Below, piece after piece: positions 24,444 through 31,881 of a stretch of 42,541 bases of DNA. The notes below the pieces were generated by a model. It was not told the origin of the DNA. It ran no database searches and saw only the letters and a list, made by a program, of their open reading frames with translations. Each line of letters begins with the position of its first letter. Position 1 is the first letter of the stretch. The position numbers were made by a program, and so were the translations under genes. Source of the DNA: a virus; IMG/VR virus record IMGVR_UViG_3300005826_000005, positions 1-42,541 of that record. One strand, 5' to 3'.

Positions 24444-24468
24444 GTAACGGATCGGGCTTGTAGGTATG
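24444..24468 (+). promoter_or_regulatory. GTAAC-N15-GTATG box before the endolysin gene
   Basis: GTAAC (24444-24448) and GTATG (24464-24468), 15 bases apart as at 8453. The endolysin ATG is within the second element, and there is no Shine-Dalgarno. It lies in the 46-base gap between divergent genes. Confidence 0.5.
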
Positions 24469-25356
24469 AGCGCAACGCGCCTCTCCGACCTCCCGATTCC
24501 CCCGCGGCCAGATTACTTCGGTCCTGACGGCGCACCGCCAGGTGTGCGGTTGCAGTTCGACGCCTTCGTCAACGCCAGTGGGAACCCCTGGTACCGCAAC
24601 CGACCGCTAATCAGGCCGCGGGTGGCTGTCGTCCACACGAACGCCGCTCAACGAGAAGGCACCCTCCAGTCTCAGATCAACTGGGGGAACAGCGCAGCCG
24701 ACCGCACGAAACCCCACTACGCAGTGAACTGGCCGCAGCCAACCAAGCTGGTGCCCTCCGATCGACGTGCGATCGGGAACGCCACACCGTTGTGGTTCGA
24801 AGAACACGAAGGCGAGAGGGACTGCTCGTATTGGACGCTGAACGTCGAGACTGCCGACTCGGGCACCCTCGCCGACCCTGGCATCTCCGACTTCCTGAGC
24901 GAATCGGTGCACGGCACCATCGAGGTTCGCCACGACGAGATCGTGGCTCGCATCCTCGCCTACGAATCCGTTGTGTGGGGGTTTCCTCTGGCTGTGCCTG
25001 TCAGATGGAACGCCACGGGTGTAACAACACACACGTGGCCCTACCCCTACCCTCATTACACCACGGTAAATGGGAAGACCTGCCCTGGTGACAAGAAGAA
25101 GGCCAAGTTTCGCGACGAGATCATCGGGCGGGCACAGCAGATTAAGGATGCGTGGTTGCGCCCGCACAAGGAGGACGACATGAAGTTCATTCGCATCAAG
25201 GGGTACGCCGACCAGTTCTTGGCCATCCCTGTGTCGGCTGAAACGAAGTCACGTATGCAGGCGAACAGTGCGCCTGTCATGCGTGTGCTGTCTGAGGTCC
25301 CGAAGGCTGAGCTGGAAGAGTTCTTCGGTTACCCGTTGACTGCGTACAAGGATTAG
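24466..25356 (+). CDS. Endolysin, N-acetylmuramoyl-L-alanine amidase
   Basis: A 296-aa protein of the amidase_2 zinc type. VVHTN with H57 opens the catalytic fold. Later residues THTWPYPYPHY with H189/H197 and KTCPG with C206 supply the remaining zinc ligands (H, C). It would cut between muramic acid and the stem peptide. The C-terminal ~65 residues, beginning DDMKFIRIKGYADQF, may bind the wall. No signal peptide, so a holin is needed. Its stop overlaps the convergent gene by 4 bases. Confidence 0.85.
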   Translation: MSATRLSDLPIPPRPDYFGPDGAPPGVRLQFDAFVNASGNPWYRNRPLIRPRVAVVHTNAAQREGTLQSQINWGNSAADRTKPHYAVNWPQPTKLVPSDRRAIGNATPLWFEEHEGERDCSYWTLNVETADSGTLADPGISDFLSESVHGTIEVRHDEIVARILAYESVVWGFPLAVPVRWNATGVTTHTWPYPYPHYTTVNGKTCPGDKKKAKFRDEIIGRAQQIKDAWLRPHKEDDMKFIRIKGYADQFLAIPVSAETKSRMQANSAPVMRVLSEVPKAELEEFFGYPLTAYKD

Positions 25357-25646
25357 CTCGCCATCCCGTGGCGTTTCATCCAACGCAACCGCCAGTCGGT
25401 GCGTGATGGTGCCTCTTCGCCTTCGGCTCGGCTGTACTGATAGCCAGTCGGGTAATCGTAGCGTCGACGTAGGAAGTTGCCGTGGCGGTCTACGTTGTCG
25501 AGGCGCTCGGCCGAACAACGGTCGCACCTGAGGGCGATGAAGACCCCGAAGTCGGGACGCTTGTCCGTGGATGATGAGTACCAGGCGTGTCCGAACGTGC
25601 GGCACGTCTCGTGGACTTCCTCAATGTTTCGCCGCCTTGTTGCCAT
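25353..25646 (-). CDS. 97-aa zinc-binding protein, last gene of the leftward operon
   Basis: Has TCRTFGHAW, then RCDRC and SAERLDNVDRHGNFLRRRYD. The C-x4-H-x-W plus CxxC pattern followed by Tyr-Pro-Gly-Tyr is widespread in actinophage small proteins of unknown role. The ATG lies after GGAGCAACG and overlaps the upstream membrane gene by 26 bases. It meets the endolysin gene tail to tail. Confidence 0.75.
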   Translation of the reverse strand: MATRRRNIEEVHETCRTFGHAWYSSSTDKRPDFGVFIALRCDRCSAERLDNVDRHGNFLRRRYDYPTGYQYSRAEGEEAPSRTDWRLRWMKRHGMAS

Positions 25647-25776
25647 CGTTGCTCCAGTCGTAGATGTGGGTTCCGACTAGCGCGATGTACGCCAGCCCTC
25701 CGAGAGCATAGCCAGCTAACACTGCTCCGAGCGCGAATCCCACCACGACGGGCCCTCGCCGTCTAACACGGCTCAC
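25621..25776 (-). CDS. 51-aa single-pass membrane protein
   Basis: Starts at GTG (25776) overlapping the upstream stop; VSRVRRRGP is followed by a hydrophobic span of about 25 residues (VVVGFALGAVLAGYALGGLA) and a polar tail. The positive N-terminus suggests it faces the cytoplasm. Longer frame starts lie inside the zinc-ribbon gene. One of at least six very small membrane proteins in this genome. Confidence 0.6.
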   Translation of the reverse strand: MSRVRRRGPVVVGFALGAVLAGYALGGLAYIALVGTHIYDWSNDGNKAAKH

Positions 25777-25904
25777 TGCGGTTCCCCCTCGCAGCACGAC
25801 TCTTTCCATCCGCAGTTCGGGCACCACCAGTGGGTGTCCTCAGGCTTGTACGGCTGGGAACAGGCGGGGCACCAGATGGTGCCCTCGCCAGGTTGGGTGT
25901 CCAC
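25773..25904 (-). CDS. 43-aa double CxxC zinc ribbon
   Basis: Starts at GTG (25904), overlapping the upstream TAG as TAGTG. The protein carries WCPACSQPY and WWCPNCGWKE, a textbook zinc ribbon with 12 residues between the pairs, ending CCEGEPQ. Its stop overlaps the GTG of the membrane gene. Likely a small protein-protein or nucleic-acid binding module. Confidence 0.65.
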   Translation of the reverse strand: MDTQPGEGTIWCPACSQPYKPEDTHWWCPNCGWKESCCEGEPQ

Positions 25905-26158
25905 TACTGTCCAGCGGTGGTGCGGAAGGCGGCGGAGCGGCCTTCGAAACGCCCCACGACCTCATCGGCCAGGTTGTCGGGCAGCATCTCGATGAGGACC
26001 TCCAGGGCGGTGACGGCGGCGGCCGCGATGTCTGCGAGGTCGAGCGTCGGGGCGGGTTCGTCGGCGGGGGACGCCGACGCCTCACCCCGTTCGGGCATGC
26101 CTGGAAGCTCGACGTCTTCGGGGATCGGCTGTGGGTTATCAATGTTCAGTTCGGGCAT
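25904..26158 (-). CDS. 84-aa acidic protein
   Basis: Starts MPELNIDNPQPIPEDVELPG after GAGGAATACTGAC, a good ribosome-binding site inside the end of the upstream gene. A disordered acidic/Pro N-terminus, then an amphipathic helix-rich region LADIAAAAVTALEVLIEMLP and a short basic tail. Function unknown. Confidence 0.65.
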   Translation of the reverse strand: MPELNIDNPQPIPEDVELPGMPERGEASASPADEPAPTLDLADIAAAAVTALEVLIEMLPDNLADEVVGRFEGRSAAFRTTAGQ

Positions 26159-26159
26159 G

Positions 26160-26384
26160 TCAGTATTCCTCATCGTATTGGTCGAGCAGCCACGCATCGA
26201 ACGCTTCGTTGTATTCGGCTGATTGTTGGAAGATTTCGTGCTGTCGGTCGTCGCATTCTGCTGATTCTTGGAACATTTCTTGCAGTCGGTCGTCGTATTC
26301 GGCCGATTCTTGGAAGATTTCGTGCAGTCGGTCATCTTCGGCCGCTGCGATATACGGGGCTTCCAACCACGTGTCGTAACTCAT
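26160..26384 (-). CDS. 74-aa acidic protein with three 14-residue repeats
   Basis: Residues 17-58 are three tandem copies of DDR-x-x-E-(I/M)-FQ-(E/Q)-SAE-(Y/C), encoded by 42-base DNA repeats at 26211-26336. Flanking segments have Trp (DTWLEAP, DAWLLDQY) in mirrored positions. The charge is strongly negative. Such a protein could be a helical adaptor or DNA mimic, but no homologue is recognised. It overlaps the upstream gene as ATGA. Confidence 0.65.
   Translation of the reverse strand: MSYDTWLEAPYIAAAEDDRLHEIFQESAEYDDRLQEMFQESAECDDRQHEIFQQSAEYNEAFDAWLLDQYDEEY
26211..26336 (-). repeat. Three 42-base tandem coding repeats
   Basis: In-frame repeats with a 14-codon period, diverged at a few bases, all inside the 74-aa gene. 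Confidence 0.7.
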
Positions 26385-27223
26385 GCGGCCACGTCCATGA
26401 ACAATGCGTCCTCGGGTCCTGCGAGTTCCAGTTCGAATGTTTCCGCTTTCAACATTCGGGCGATTACGGCGTAACCGATGATGTCTCGGAACGAATCGAG
26501 TAGCGATTCGTTACGGGGGCGTGTTCCCGCTGCCGTCAGATTCTTGATCCGTTCCAACTTGTCGGAGGATCGAATCACGACGCCAATCATCCCGAACTTC
26601 AAGATGTTGCCGTGCCCGTAGTCCTCTTGCTTCGAGACGAGCAGCTCGTGCATGCCGATGAACGACCATTTGCCGACCGAGCGGAGGTAGTCGACGGCGT
26701 AGCGGGCGGCTGCGGTCAGGCACTTTGAAGCGTCGTTCTCTCGTTCCTCGTGGATCGCTTCGACTGCGCCGAAGATGTTGTAGGAGATTGCCAGCATTGC
26801 CCGCTTCGCATTCAACGGTTTCGTGGGTTCATCGTCATCGAACATTGAGCCAGCTATGACCAACAGCTCGGACATGGCTTCACTGTTCCAGGTTGGTTGC
26901 ATTCCGATCCTTTCACGGACAGGTCGATGGTTGAGGGAAAGGTAGCGGAGACGATCGACGGCTTGCTTGTGGAGACGCCAGGCGTGTGTGCGGCTCACGC
27001 CCAGGCGGTCGCCCAGTTCTTGATAGCCGATCTGCTCGAACGCGATGGCGTCAACGATGTACGTCTCTTCGGGGGTCATCATTTCGGAGACGTAAGCGAC
27101 CACATCGAGTAGCGGCTGGACTTCTTCGATGGACACCTGGTCGGCTTCGTTGGGGCCGCTCTGCATCAAAGCCTGGTATAGCGTCTCGGGTCTAATGTCC
27201 TCAGTTGTGTAGTCCGTCGGCAC
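26381..27223 (-). CDS. Sigma-region-4-like HTH fused to a DUF1599-like domain
   Basis: I chose the GTG at 27223, preceded by AGCGAGGACAATC; 280 aa. Residues about 50-95 (TPEETYIVDAIAFEQIGYQE then LGDRLGVSRTHAWRLHKQAV) look like sigma-70 region 4. Residues about 190-258, with KQEDYGHGNILKFG, DKLERIKN and ESLLDSFRDIIGYA, match the DUF1599 (Nmad1-like) pattern linked to modified nucleotides in phages. A fusion of the two is unusual. It could be a regulator of late transcription or a modification-linked factor. It overlaps the upstream gene by 23 bases. Confidence 0.7.
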   Translation of the reverse strand: MPTDYTTEDIRPETLYQALMQSGPNEADQVSIEEVQPLLDVVAYVSEMMTPEETYIVDAIAFEQIGYQELGDRLGVSRTHAWRLHKQAVDRLRYLSLNHRPVRERIGMQPTWNSEAMSELLVIAGSMFDDDEPTKPLNAKRAMLAISYNIFGAVEAIHEERENDASKCLTAAARYAVDYLRSVGKWSFIGMHELLVSKQEDYGHGNILKFGMIGVVIRSSDKLERIKNLTAAGTRPRNESLLDSFRDIIGYAVIARMLKAETFELELAGPEDALFMDVAA

Positions 27224-27695
27224 GATTGTCCTCGCTCTGTAGGGCGACGTCGGGGACGGAGATCGGATCGCTCGGGAAGTGTTCGGCATGCAGCTTCCAA
27301 TACTGTTTCTTGTTGTCGGGGAAGTGGTCGGTCGACGCGTGCTCTATGCACTGCTCAATCCATTCCCAAATCGACGCTTGCCATGCCCGCTTACGTTTGG
27401 AATCGAACACGAACAGGTCGGTGGGATGCACGTCGTCCCACACGATCAGCGTCAAGGCTTTCTCGGTCTTGAGCTTGAGGGTTTGGTCTGCGCCCACGCC
27501 CATGCACTCCACGTAGCGGTCCTGAGCGAGACGATCGGGCGTGTATCGGATGAGGCGGGGGAGCTGGGCGACGTTCAGCGGCGGTCGGTTGAGCCCCAAC
27601 TTGTGATTCTTGGGGTTAAGGGTGTCGAATGCTTCCTCGGCTGGGTCTCCCATCAACCCAAGTCGGGACGCAAACGTTCCATCCTTATAACCCAC
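27201..27695 (-). CDS. 164-aa protein, possible nuclease
   Basis: Starts at GTG overlapping the upstream TAG (TAGTG). Contains YVECMGVGADQTLKLKTEK, LIVWDDVHPTDLFVFDSKRK and WIEQCIEH. Spaced E, D and K residues could form a PD-(D/E)xK-like site, but I cannot confirm the fold. It lies among replication genes between the RusA block and the sigma-like gene. Confidence 0.65.
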   Translation of the reverse strand: MGYKDGTFASRLGLMGDPAEEAFDTLNPKNHKLGLNRPPLNVAQLPRLIRYTPDRLAQDRYVECMGVGADQTLKLKTEKALTLIVWDDVHPTDLFVFDSKRKRAWQASIWEWIEQCIEHASTDHFPDNKKQYWKLHAEHFPSDPISVPDVALQSEDNRADGLHN

Positions 27696-27928
27696 TAGCT
27701 CGTAACTTCCCAGCGGCCTTCGAACGTGGATGACGTCAGAGCTTTCGACAGATTATCCATCAAACGGCCCGCCTGAGTGTATGTAAGGGGCACGGAGAGT
27801 CGGTCGTTGCCGAGCACCATCGTGAACACCAGTCCATCCCTGGTGTCCGTCACAAAGAGCGCCGTTTCTGGATCGTTCTGGTAGAGGACATCGCCACTGA
27901 TGTTGAACTTGTGTGGCCAAGCATTCAT
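27695..27928 (-). CDS. 77-aa unknown protein
   Basis: MNAWPHKFNISGDVLYQNDP followed by beta-strand rich sequence (ALFVTDTRDGLVFTMVLGND) and a C-terminal helix. It overlaps its neighbours by 4 and 1 bases and is part of the continuous replication operon. No family recognised. Confidence 0.65.
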   Translation of the reverse strand: MNAWPHKFNISGDVLYQNDPETALFVTDTRDGLVFTMVLGNDRLSVPLTYTQAGRLMDNLSKALTSSTFEGRWEVTS

Positions 27929-28095
27929 GCTGCTTCATCCAACTGCCACGCTTGAGGCTCAGGGAACTTGCAATGTCCAATACACTGGGCACGGCCTGGG
28001 CGTGTGACGTGGAGGTCACAATCTTCTGCTTCGCACTTGAACCAGTAGTTGCCGTGGCCATCTTCGATGACATCGAGGGTTTGGTTCCTATTCAA
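27925..28095 (-). CDS. 56-aa zinc-ribbon protein
   Basis: Starts at TTG overlapping the upstream TGA (TTGA). A strand pair (LDVIEDGHGNYWFKC) leads into FKCEAEDCDLHV and, 11 residues later, QCIGHCKF, a four-Cys ribbon. ATGA overlap with the next gene. Confidence 0.6.
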   Translation of the reverse strand: MNRNQTLDVIEDGHGNYWFKCEAEDCDLHVTRPGRAQCIGHCKFPEPQAWQLDEAA

Positions 28096-28172
28096 CGCGA
28101 TTCTCGTTTCTTGAAGTAGATGAGGACGGCGGCGCTGCCTAGCACCCATCCCGCAACGGTGATGAGATTCAT
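28092..28172 (-). CDS. 26-aa single-pass membrane micropeptide
   Basis: MNLITVAGWVLGSAAVLIYF followed by the basic tail KKRESR. The ATG overlaps the RusA stop as ATGA and the stop overlaps the TTG of the zinc-ribbon gene, so both ends are stitched into the operon. This supports it as real despite its size. Confidence 0.6.
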   Translation of the reverse strand: MNLITVAGWVLGSAAVLIYFKKRESR

Positions 28173-28513
28173 GTCTTCCTGACTTTCAGCTCAACGATCT
28201 GGCTGTCATCTTCGAAAGCCACACCGTTGAGGGCGTCCAAGATCATCTTGGCGTAGTTGTCAACGTCGGCCCGTAGCCGACGATGCTTGTAGTCATCACA
28301 CGATGAAATCGTGATGCCAACCGTGTCGTTAGCCAATACAAGTTCAACGGCCAACGGTCCTTCGGCGGGAGGTCCGTTCCACTGTGCGGCCAACGCGTTC
28401 TGAGCATCGACGGTTCCTTTCGATGTGTATGTGACGACGGACTTACCTACTCGACGGAAACGTGGTCGCTCTTTCGACTTCGGCTTCCAAGCGAGGATTT
28501 GTGTGTCACCCAT
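28169..28513 (-). CDS. rusA: RusA-type Holliday junction resolvase
   Basis: A 114-aa protein from the ATG at 28513. The N-terminal PKSKERPRFR binds junction DNA. The catalytic region has D83, D85 (RADVDNYAKMILDALNGVAF), D93 and EDDSQIVEL (D102, D103), the acid-rich pattern of RusA. It resolves branched DNA from recombination-dependent replication or before packaging. It overlaps the primase gene by 8 bases. Longer starts lie within the primase gene. Confidence 0.85.
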   Translation of the reverse strand: MGDTQILAWKPKSKERPRFRRVGKSVVTYTSKGTVDAQNALAAQWNGPPAEGPLAVELVLANDTVGITISSCDDYKHRRLRADVDNYAKMILDALNGVAFEDDSQIVELKVRKT

Positions 28514-29402
28514 AAACCATGCCCATGATCCGATGTAGTTGTTCCATGCGGTCATCCCGTCCTGTGAACTTGCCGAGTTTCATGTCGAAAGCGAGCAGCA
28601 TGGTGAACGTCGCTTGCGGCGTCCACCCGTCGTCCCGTAGCAGCACCACGAGTTTGACCAGCGCGGCAGAGCGATCACCGTCGAGGGGTCCCTCCGTCCA
28701 CACCGTGTACGCGAGGTTCGGGAGTAAAGGCACCAGGTTGACGTGTGATTGACTGGCGTCCAGCTCTAGTGTGTCTGCCGTTTCGGGTGGTGTCCAAAGG
28801 CGCGCCATTTGCTGTAATGATGACACCGACGTGGGCTGTTCCCTTGCCAGCGGAAGGAACTCTTCGAGGTCGAGGTCATCGTCTTCATAGACGATGACTC
28901 GATCTTCTGGCATCCCGTCTACGAGATAGCCGTAGTAGGGAAGACGCACGTAGTTGCCATAGGTCCCAGGTGGGACCGATTCTTGCTTCGGGTTGACTTC
29001 CTTAGGGCGGTAGTCGATTGCAGCGCAAGCGGCGAGCAGCGCCCTTCGCATCGTGGCGGCAGGCACATCGAGGGCGGGGAACACCCACACGTGGAGACCG
29101 TTGGCGGTGCGTTCGATCCACGGGGTTGCACCCTTGTATCGGAGGGCTGCCACTAGCCTAGTGGCGATGGGCCAGAGGGCGTCCCAGTCGGGGTTACCTT
29201 TGGTTCCGTCGATGTCGATGCAGCCCCATGCACAACGCTCGCCCCACGCTGGGTAGGTGCCGATGAATGGCCCGTAGGTAAGGTGCTGTTCGAAGTGGGT
29301 GATGGTCGGGGATTCTTTGACGCAGCCGCCAGCCCAGGACCCGTACGCGGCTTGGTTGCCAGCGAAGAGGTCCTTGAACTCGGCGACGATGGTCTCGGTC
29401 AC
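28506..29402 (-). CDS. Archaeo-eukaryotic-type primase (PrimPol-like)
   Basis: A 298-aa protein. The metal site CIDIDG (D63, D65) is followed by WIERTANGLHVWVF (E97, H104, W106) and NPKQ with GTYGNYVRLPYYG (137-158), the motif set of AEP primases such as the TOTE-system and phage PrimPol families. A C-terminal helical region (about 230-298) could contact the helicase. It makes primers, possibly also extends DNA. Two tiny genes separate it from the helicase. A copy of the CGGCAGACACA word and a CCACTA palindrome (29150-29164) lie within the gene. Confidence 0.8.
   Translation of the reverse strand: MTETIVAEFKDLFAGNQAAYGSWAGGCVKESPTITHFEQHLTYGPFIGTYPAWGERCAWGCIDIDGTKGNPDWDALWPIATRLVAALRYKGATPWIERTANGLHVWVFPALDVPAATMRRALLAACAAIDYRPKEVNPKQESVPPGTYGNYVRLPYYGYLVDGMPEDRVIVYEDDDLDLEEFLPLAREQPTSVSSLQQMARLWTPPETADTLELDASQSHVNLVPLLPNLAYTVWTEGPLDGDRSAALVKLVVLLRDDGWTPQATFTMLLAFDMKLGKFTGRDDRMEQLHRIMGMVYG
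29150..29164. promoter_or_regulatory. CCACTA palindrome inside the primase gene
   Basis: CCACTAGCCTAGTGG, with perfect 6-base arms, in frame as A-T-R-L-V-A. It could act as an internal roadblock site if a phage protein binds these palindromes. Confidence 0.45.
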
Positions 29403-29575
29403 TCTTCGGGCCTCCGAAAGAAGGTGTGTAGCTGTGACTCAACTACCGACCATTTACCGAGCGGGTAGCTGGTGTGTTCCCACAGAATGATGTCGTGATC
29501 GGTCGGTGTGAGGTCGGTGCGTCCGTATTGTTCTGCTATTTGGCGGACTCTCCCTCGTGGCGTGAGGGGGCTCAT
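29399..29575 (-). CDS. 58-aa unknown protein between primase and helicase
   Basis: MSPLTPRGRVRQIAEQYGRT then DHDIILWEHTSYPLGKW and HTFFRRPEE. Small, with a Trp-containing core; ATGA overlap on both sides. It may be an adaptor of the replication complex. No family recognised. Confidence 0.6.
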   Translation of the reverse strand: MSPLTPRGRVRQIAEQYGRTDLTPTDHDIILWEHTSYPLGKWSVVESQLHTFFRRPEE

Positions 29576-29760
29576 GCGCTGGCCCTCAGGTCTGTGTGGA
29601 ATCCTGCGTACTGGTCGTTTGGACCCCAGGATCGGGAGCGGTGTGTGTGGTCGGGATGCCATGTGATCGGGTGCTGCGCGTTCTCCACCATGCGGTCGTG
29701 TTGCAAGCGCGTGATGGCGAGGTCGGTCATGGCGTCAGGAACGGTGACGTAGTGGGGCAT
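29572..29760 (-). CDS. 62-aa His-rich protein
   Basis: MPHYVTVPDAMTDLAITRLQ followed by HPITWHPDHTHRSRSWGPND. It has seven His residues and a WGPNDQYAGF segment, but no Cys. The start overlaps the helicase stop (TAATG). Function unknown; metal binding is possible. Confidence 0.6.
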   Translation of the reverse strand: MPHYVTVPDAMTDLAITRLQHDRMVENAQHPITWHPDHTHRSRSWGPNDQYAGFHTDLRASA

Positions 29761-30881
29761 TAGGTGTCCTCGTATGGGTTGAACCATTCGTCGTCGTAGA
29801 CCCGTGTTTGAACCCAAGACGGGGTGCTTGCTGACGGCTGAACGGGGGTGACGTGGCGGGCCAGATATTGTGCGGGCAGCGTCCCGTTTGGAAGGTAGGT
29901 GATCTGACCTGTGTCGCCGAACAGTTCGAAGTCGATCTCATCAACGAGCGATCCGCCTGGGCGTTTGTTCTTGTTGAGGTTTGCGGACAGCGTGTACGTG
30001 TGGATCGCCAGGTCATATCGCAATGAGTCGAGGCGATCCTGCGCTTGTTGGCTGCCTGATCGGACGACGCGTTCTTCAAGGTCTTCGATCTCGGCGAGCA
30101 GCATGTTCTTCTTTCGCCGCACTCCTATCTGGAATGTGGCGTACGCTTCGCCGCCTTGAGCGCCTGAATCAATGTTGATCTTGCGTCCTTCTGCCCCAGC
30201 GGAACGGGACGTTTGATGAAGTACGATCATTGGGACTTCGTTGCTTGAACCAAACCCTTTGACGAACTCCATCTTCTGCTGAACGGTCTCGCCCGCCTGC
30301 ACTAGATCGAGGAAGTCGACCACTACCAGGTCGGCTTTCGCTTCCCACACATCTTCGGCTTCTTTGAGCGCGGCGTGCATGTCTCCTGGCACCATCGGCT
30401 TGTCGAACACGATCAGGTTGGGGAACTCGATGGCTGCGGTTTCCCGCAGCACTCGGATGGCGTCTTCGTCGCCGCTGGCGACTCGTCGTTCAAGCTCGAC
30501 GGCTGATACGCCTGACTGGATCGAGGCGAGCTTGGCGAGCACGAGCGCCTGGGGCTCGTCGGGGATGAACATGGCGACCCGCTTGTCTCGGTTGTGTCGC
30601 AACACGTGTAGCAATAGGAGGGTCTTGCCCGAATGGTTGTAGCCGACGACGAGACACAGATGACCTCTGCCGATGCCACGCATCTCTCTGTCGAATGGCT
30701 CGATGCCGAGGAAGATGCGGTCGGTGTCTTGAGCCTCTCTGACGAATCGTCCTACGGCGTCGGCAAGCGGGCGGTAGTGGCGGTATAGTGTCGGCACGGG
30801 CGGGGGGGCCACTTTACTCGGGTGTGGGGGCCCCCCCGCCTTGGCTTCCAGCGCTGCCCACCCTTGCGCGATGTCGCTCAT
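29760..30881 (-). CDS. DnaB/RadA-like replicative helicase ATPase
   Basis: A 373-aa RecA-fold ATPase. Walker A is GYNHSGKT (80-87), Walker B DLVVVD (184-189) and a sensor-like LHQTSR (221-226) follows. The N-terminal ~70 residues are short compared with DnaB, so it resembles phage or RadA-like ring helicases without the full DnaB N-domain. A strong hairpin (30799-30840) lies in codons 14-28. It probably unwinds phage DNA together with the primase. No separate helicase loader is seen. Confidence 0.85.
   Translation of the reverse strand: MSDIAQGWAALEAKAGGPPHPSKVAPPPVPTLYRHYRPLADAVGRFVREAQDTDRIFLGIEPFDREMRGIGRGHLCLVVGYNHSGKTLLLLHVLRHNRDKRVAMFIPDEPQALVLAKLASIQSGVSAVELERRVASGDEDAIRVLRETAAIEFPNLIVFDKPMVPGDMHAALKEAEDVWEAKADLVVVDFLDLVQAGETVQQKMEFVKGFGSSNEVPMIVLHQTSRSAGAEGRKINIDSGAQGGEAYATFQIGVRRKKNMLLAEIEDLEERVVRSGSQQAQDRLDSLRYDLAIHTYTLSANLNKNKRPGGSLVDEIDFELFGDTGQITYLPNGTLPAQYLARHVTPVQPSASTPSWVQTRVYDDEWFNPYEDT
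30799..30840 (-). promoter_or_regulatory. Very strong hairpin in the 5' end of the helicase mRNA
   Basis: Perfect 12-base arms (GGCGGGGGGGCC and complement) separated by 18 bases, 42-83 bases after the start codon. It may slow ribosomes or polymerase early in the gene. Confidence 0.6.
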
Positions 30882-30889
30882 GCGTGCTG

Positions 30890-31351
30890 CTAGATGAGAC
30901 CCGCTAGGCGGAACTGTTCGACGGGGCTGCCGCCGTCTTCCACGATGTCGGCGGCGATGAGCCCTGCGATTTCAACGACCCTGGCAGGACTTATCGACTC
31001 ACCCGTGCACTGGCGGCGCGTGCCGTCAGCGAGCAAGTCGATGAGTCGCTTCTGCCGAGCCTCGTCGTTGACGGGGTTGAGCATTGTCTCGCAGATGCCG
31101 AGTGCGCCCGTCAGCCCATCCAGGAGCGTTTCCCCTTCCACGTCGGTGAGGGTGATGACGTCGATTTCCTTAGTCTTCTCACCGTGGACGCATGCTTCGC
31201 CGAACCAGAGGTTGATTCGGCCGTCCGACGTGACAGATAGCGAGAGAATGGGACGGTCGTTCCAGGGCTCGCACGTGTCGGGAAAGTCGCCCTCGTATTC
31301 ACCGACGTCGCAAAGCCAGATGGTTCCCTCTTCGGTCTCAATGGGTTCCAT
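30890..31351 (-). CDS. 153-aa acidic unknown protein
   Basis: Starts MEPIETEEGTIWLCDVGEYE, overlapping the upstream stop by one base (TAATG). N-terminal half with alternating beta-type residues (ILSLSVTSDGRINLWFGEAC), C-terminal half helical. Located between the nuclease-associated protein and the helicase. Function unknown. Confidence 0.7.
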   Translation of the reverse strand: MEPIETEEGTIWLCDVGEYEGDFPDTCEPWNDRPILSLSVTSDGRINLWFGEACVHGEKTKEIDVITLTDVEGETLLDGLTGALGICETMLNPVNDEARQKRLIDLLADGTRRQCTGESISPARVVEIAGLIAADIVEDGGSPVEQFRLAGLI

Positions 31352-31854
31352 TATCGGCCCGCCTTCGGCGGCCAGAATGCCTTGTCGATGTGGTTGTGGG
31401 CGGAGCGGAACCACGGCCAGTTCTTGCCCTTCTGCTGGGCTTCGGGGAGGCGGTTGCGGTTGTCGTACACTTCGGTGACGCCAACGGCGGCGGCCTGCTC
31501 GTACAGCCAATCAGGCAGCGGCCCCTGCTGTTCATCGGCGTTCCGAACGGTGACGCTCGGCATGGTCGTGGTGCCAGGGAACGACGTTGCAATCTGCTCG
31601 TAAACCTGCTGCGGTTGCGGCGGGCTGGGGGCTGGGGGTGGCGGGGTGGTCGTCGATCGCGTCGGGATCAGGTGATCGTGTGCGAACGGGGTTGCCCCGC
31701 TCTGCACCTGGTCGAACAACACGTCCTTAAGGAACGAGAAGTTCACGCCAAACTCGGCCTGGCCTTCGGCGGTATCAAGGGGCTTCGACTGTGCGTCAAC
31801 AGCACCCTTGAACGCCACCTGAGTGATGATTGATACATCCTTATCGGTGAGCAA
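31351..31854 (-). CDS. 167-aa two-domain protein next to the Cas4-like nuclease
   Basis: TTG start with AAGGA 7 bases upstream. The N-terminal ~65 residues (TDKDVSIITQVAFKGAVDAQ) are joined by a Pro-rich linker (about 72-83) to a C-terminal domain with LPDWLYEQAAAVGVTEVYDN and a basic Trp-containing end (GKNWPWFRS). Genes beside phage Cas4/RecB nucleases often encode DNA-annealing or ssDNA-binding partners, but no RecT or SSB fold is recognised here. Confidence 0.65.
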   Translation of the reverse strand: MLTDKDVSIITQVAFKGAVDAQSKPLDTAEGQAEFGVNFSFLKDVLFDQVQSGATPFAHDHLIPTRSTTTPPPPAPSPPQPQQVYEQIATSFPGTTTMPSVTVRNADEQQGPLPDWLYEQAAAVGVTEVYDNRNRLPEAQQKGKNWPWFRSAHNHIDKAFWPPKAGR

Positions 31855-31881
31855 AGGACAATCCTTTCATTGGTTTGTTGG

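Noticed and set aside
26211-26336. Tandem repeats as a CRISPR array
   Set aside because: The repeats are direct, without spacers, in frame with a gene and keep a 14-codon period.
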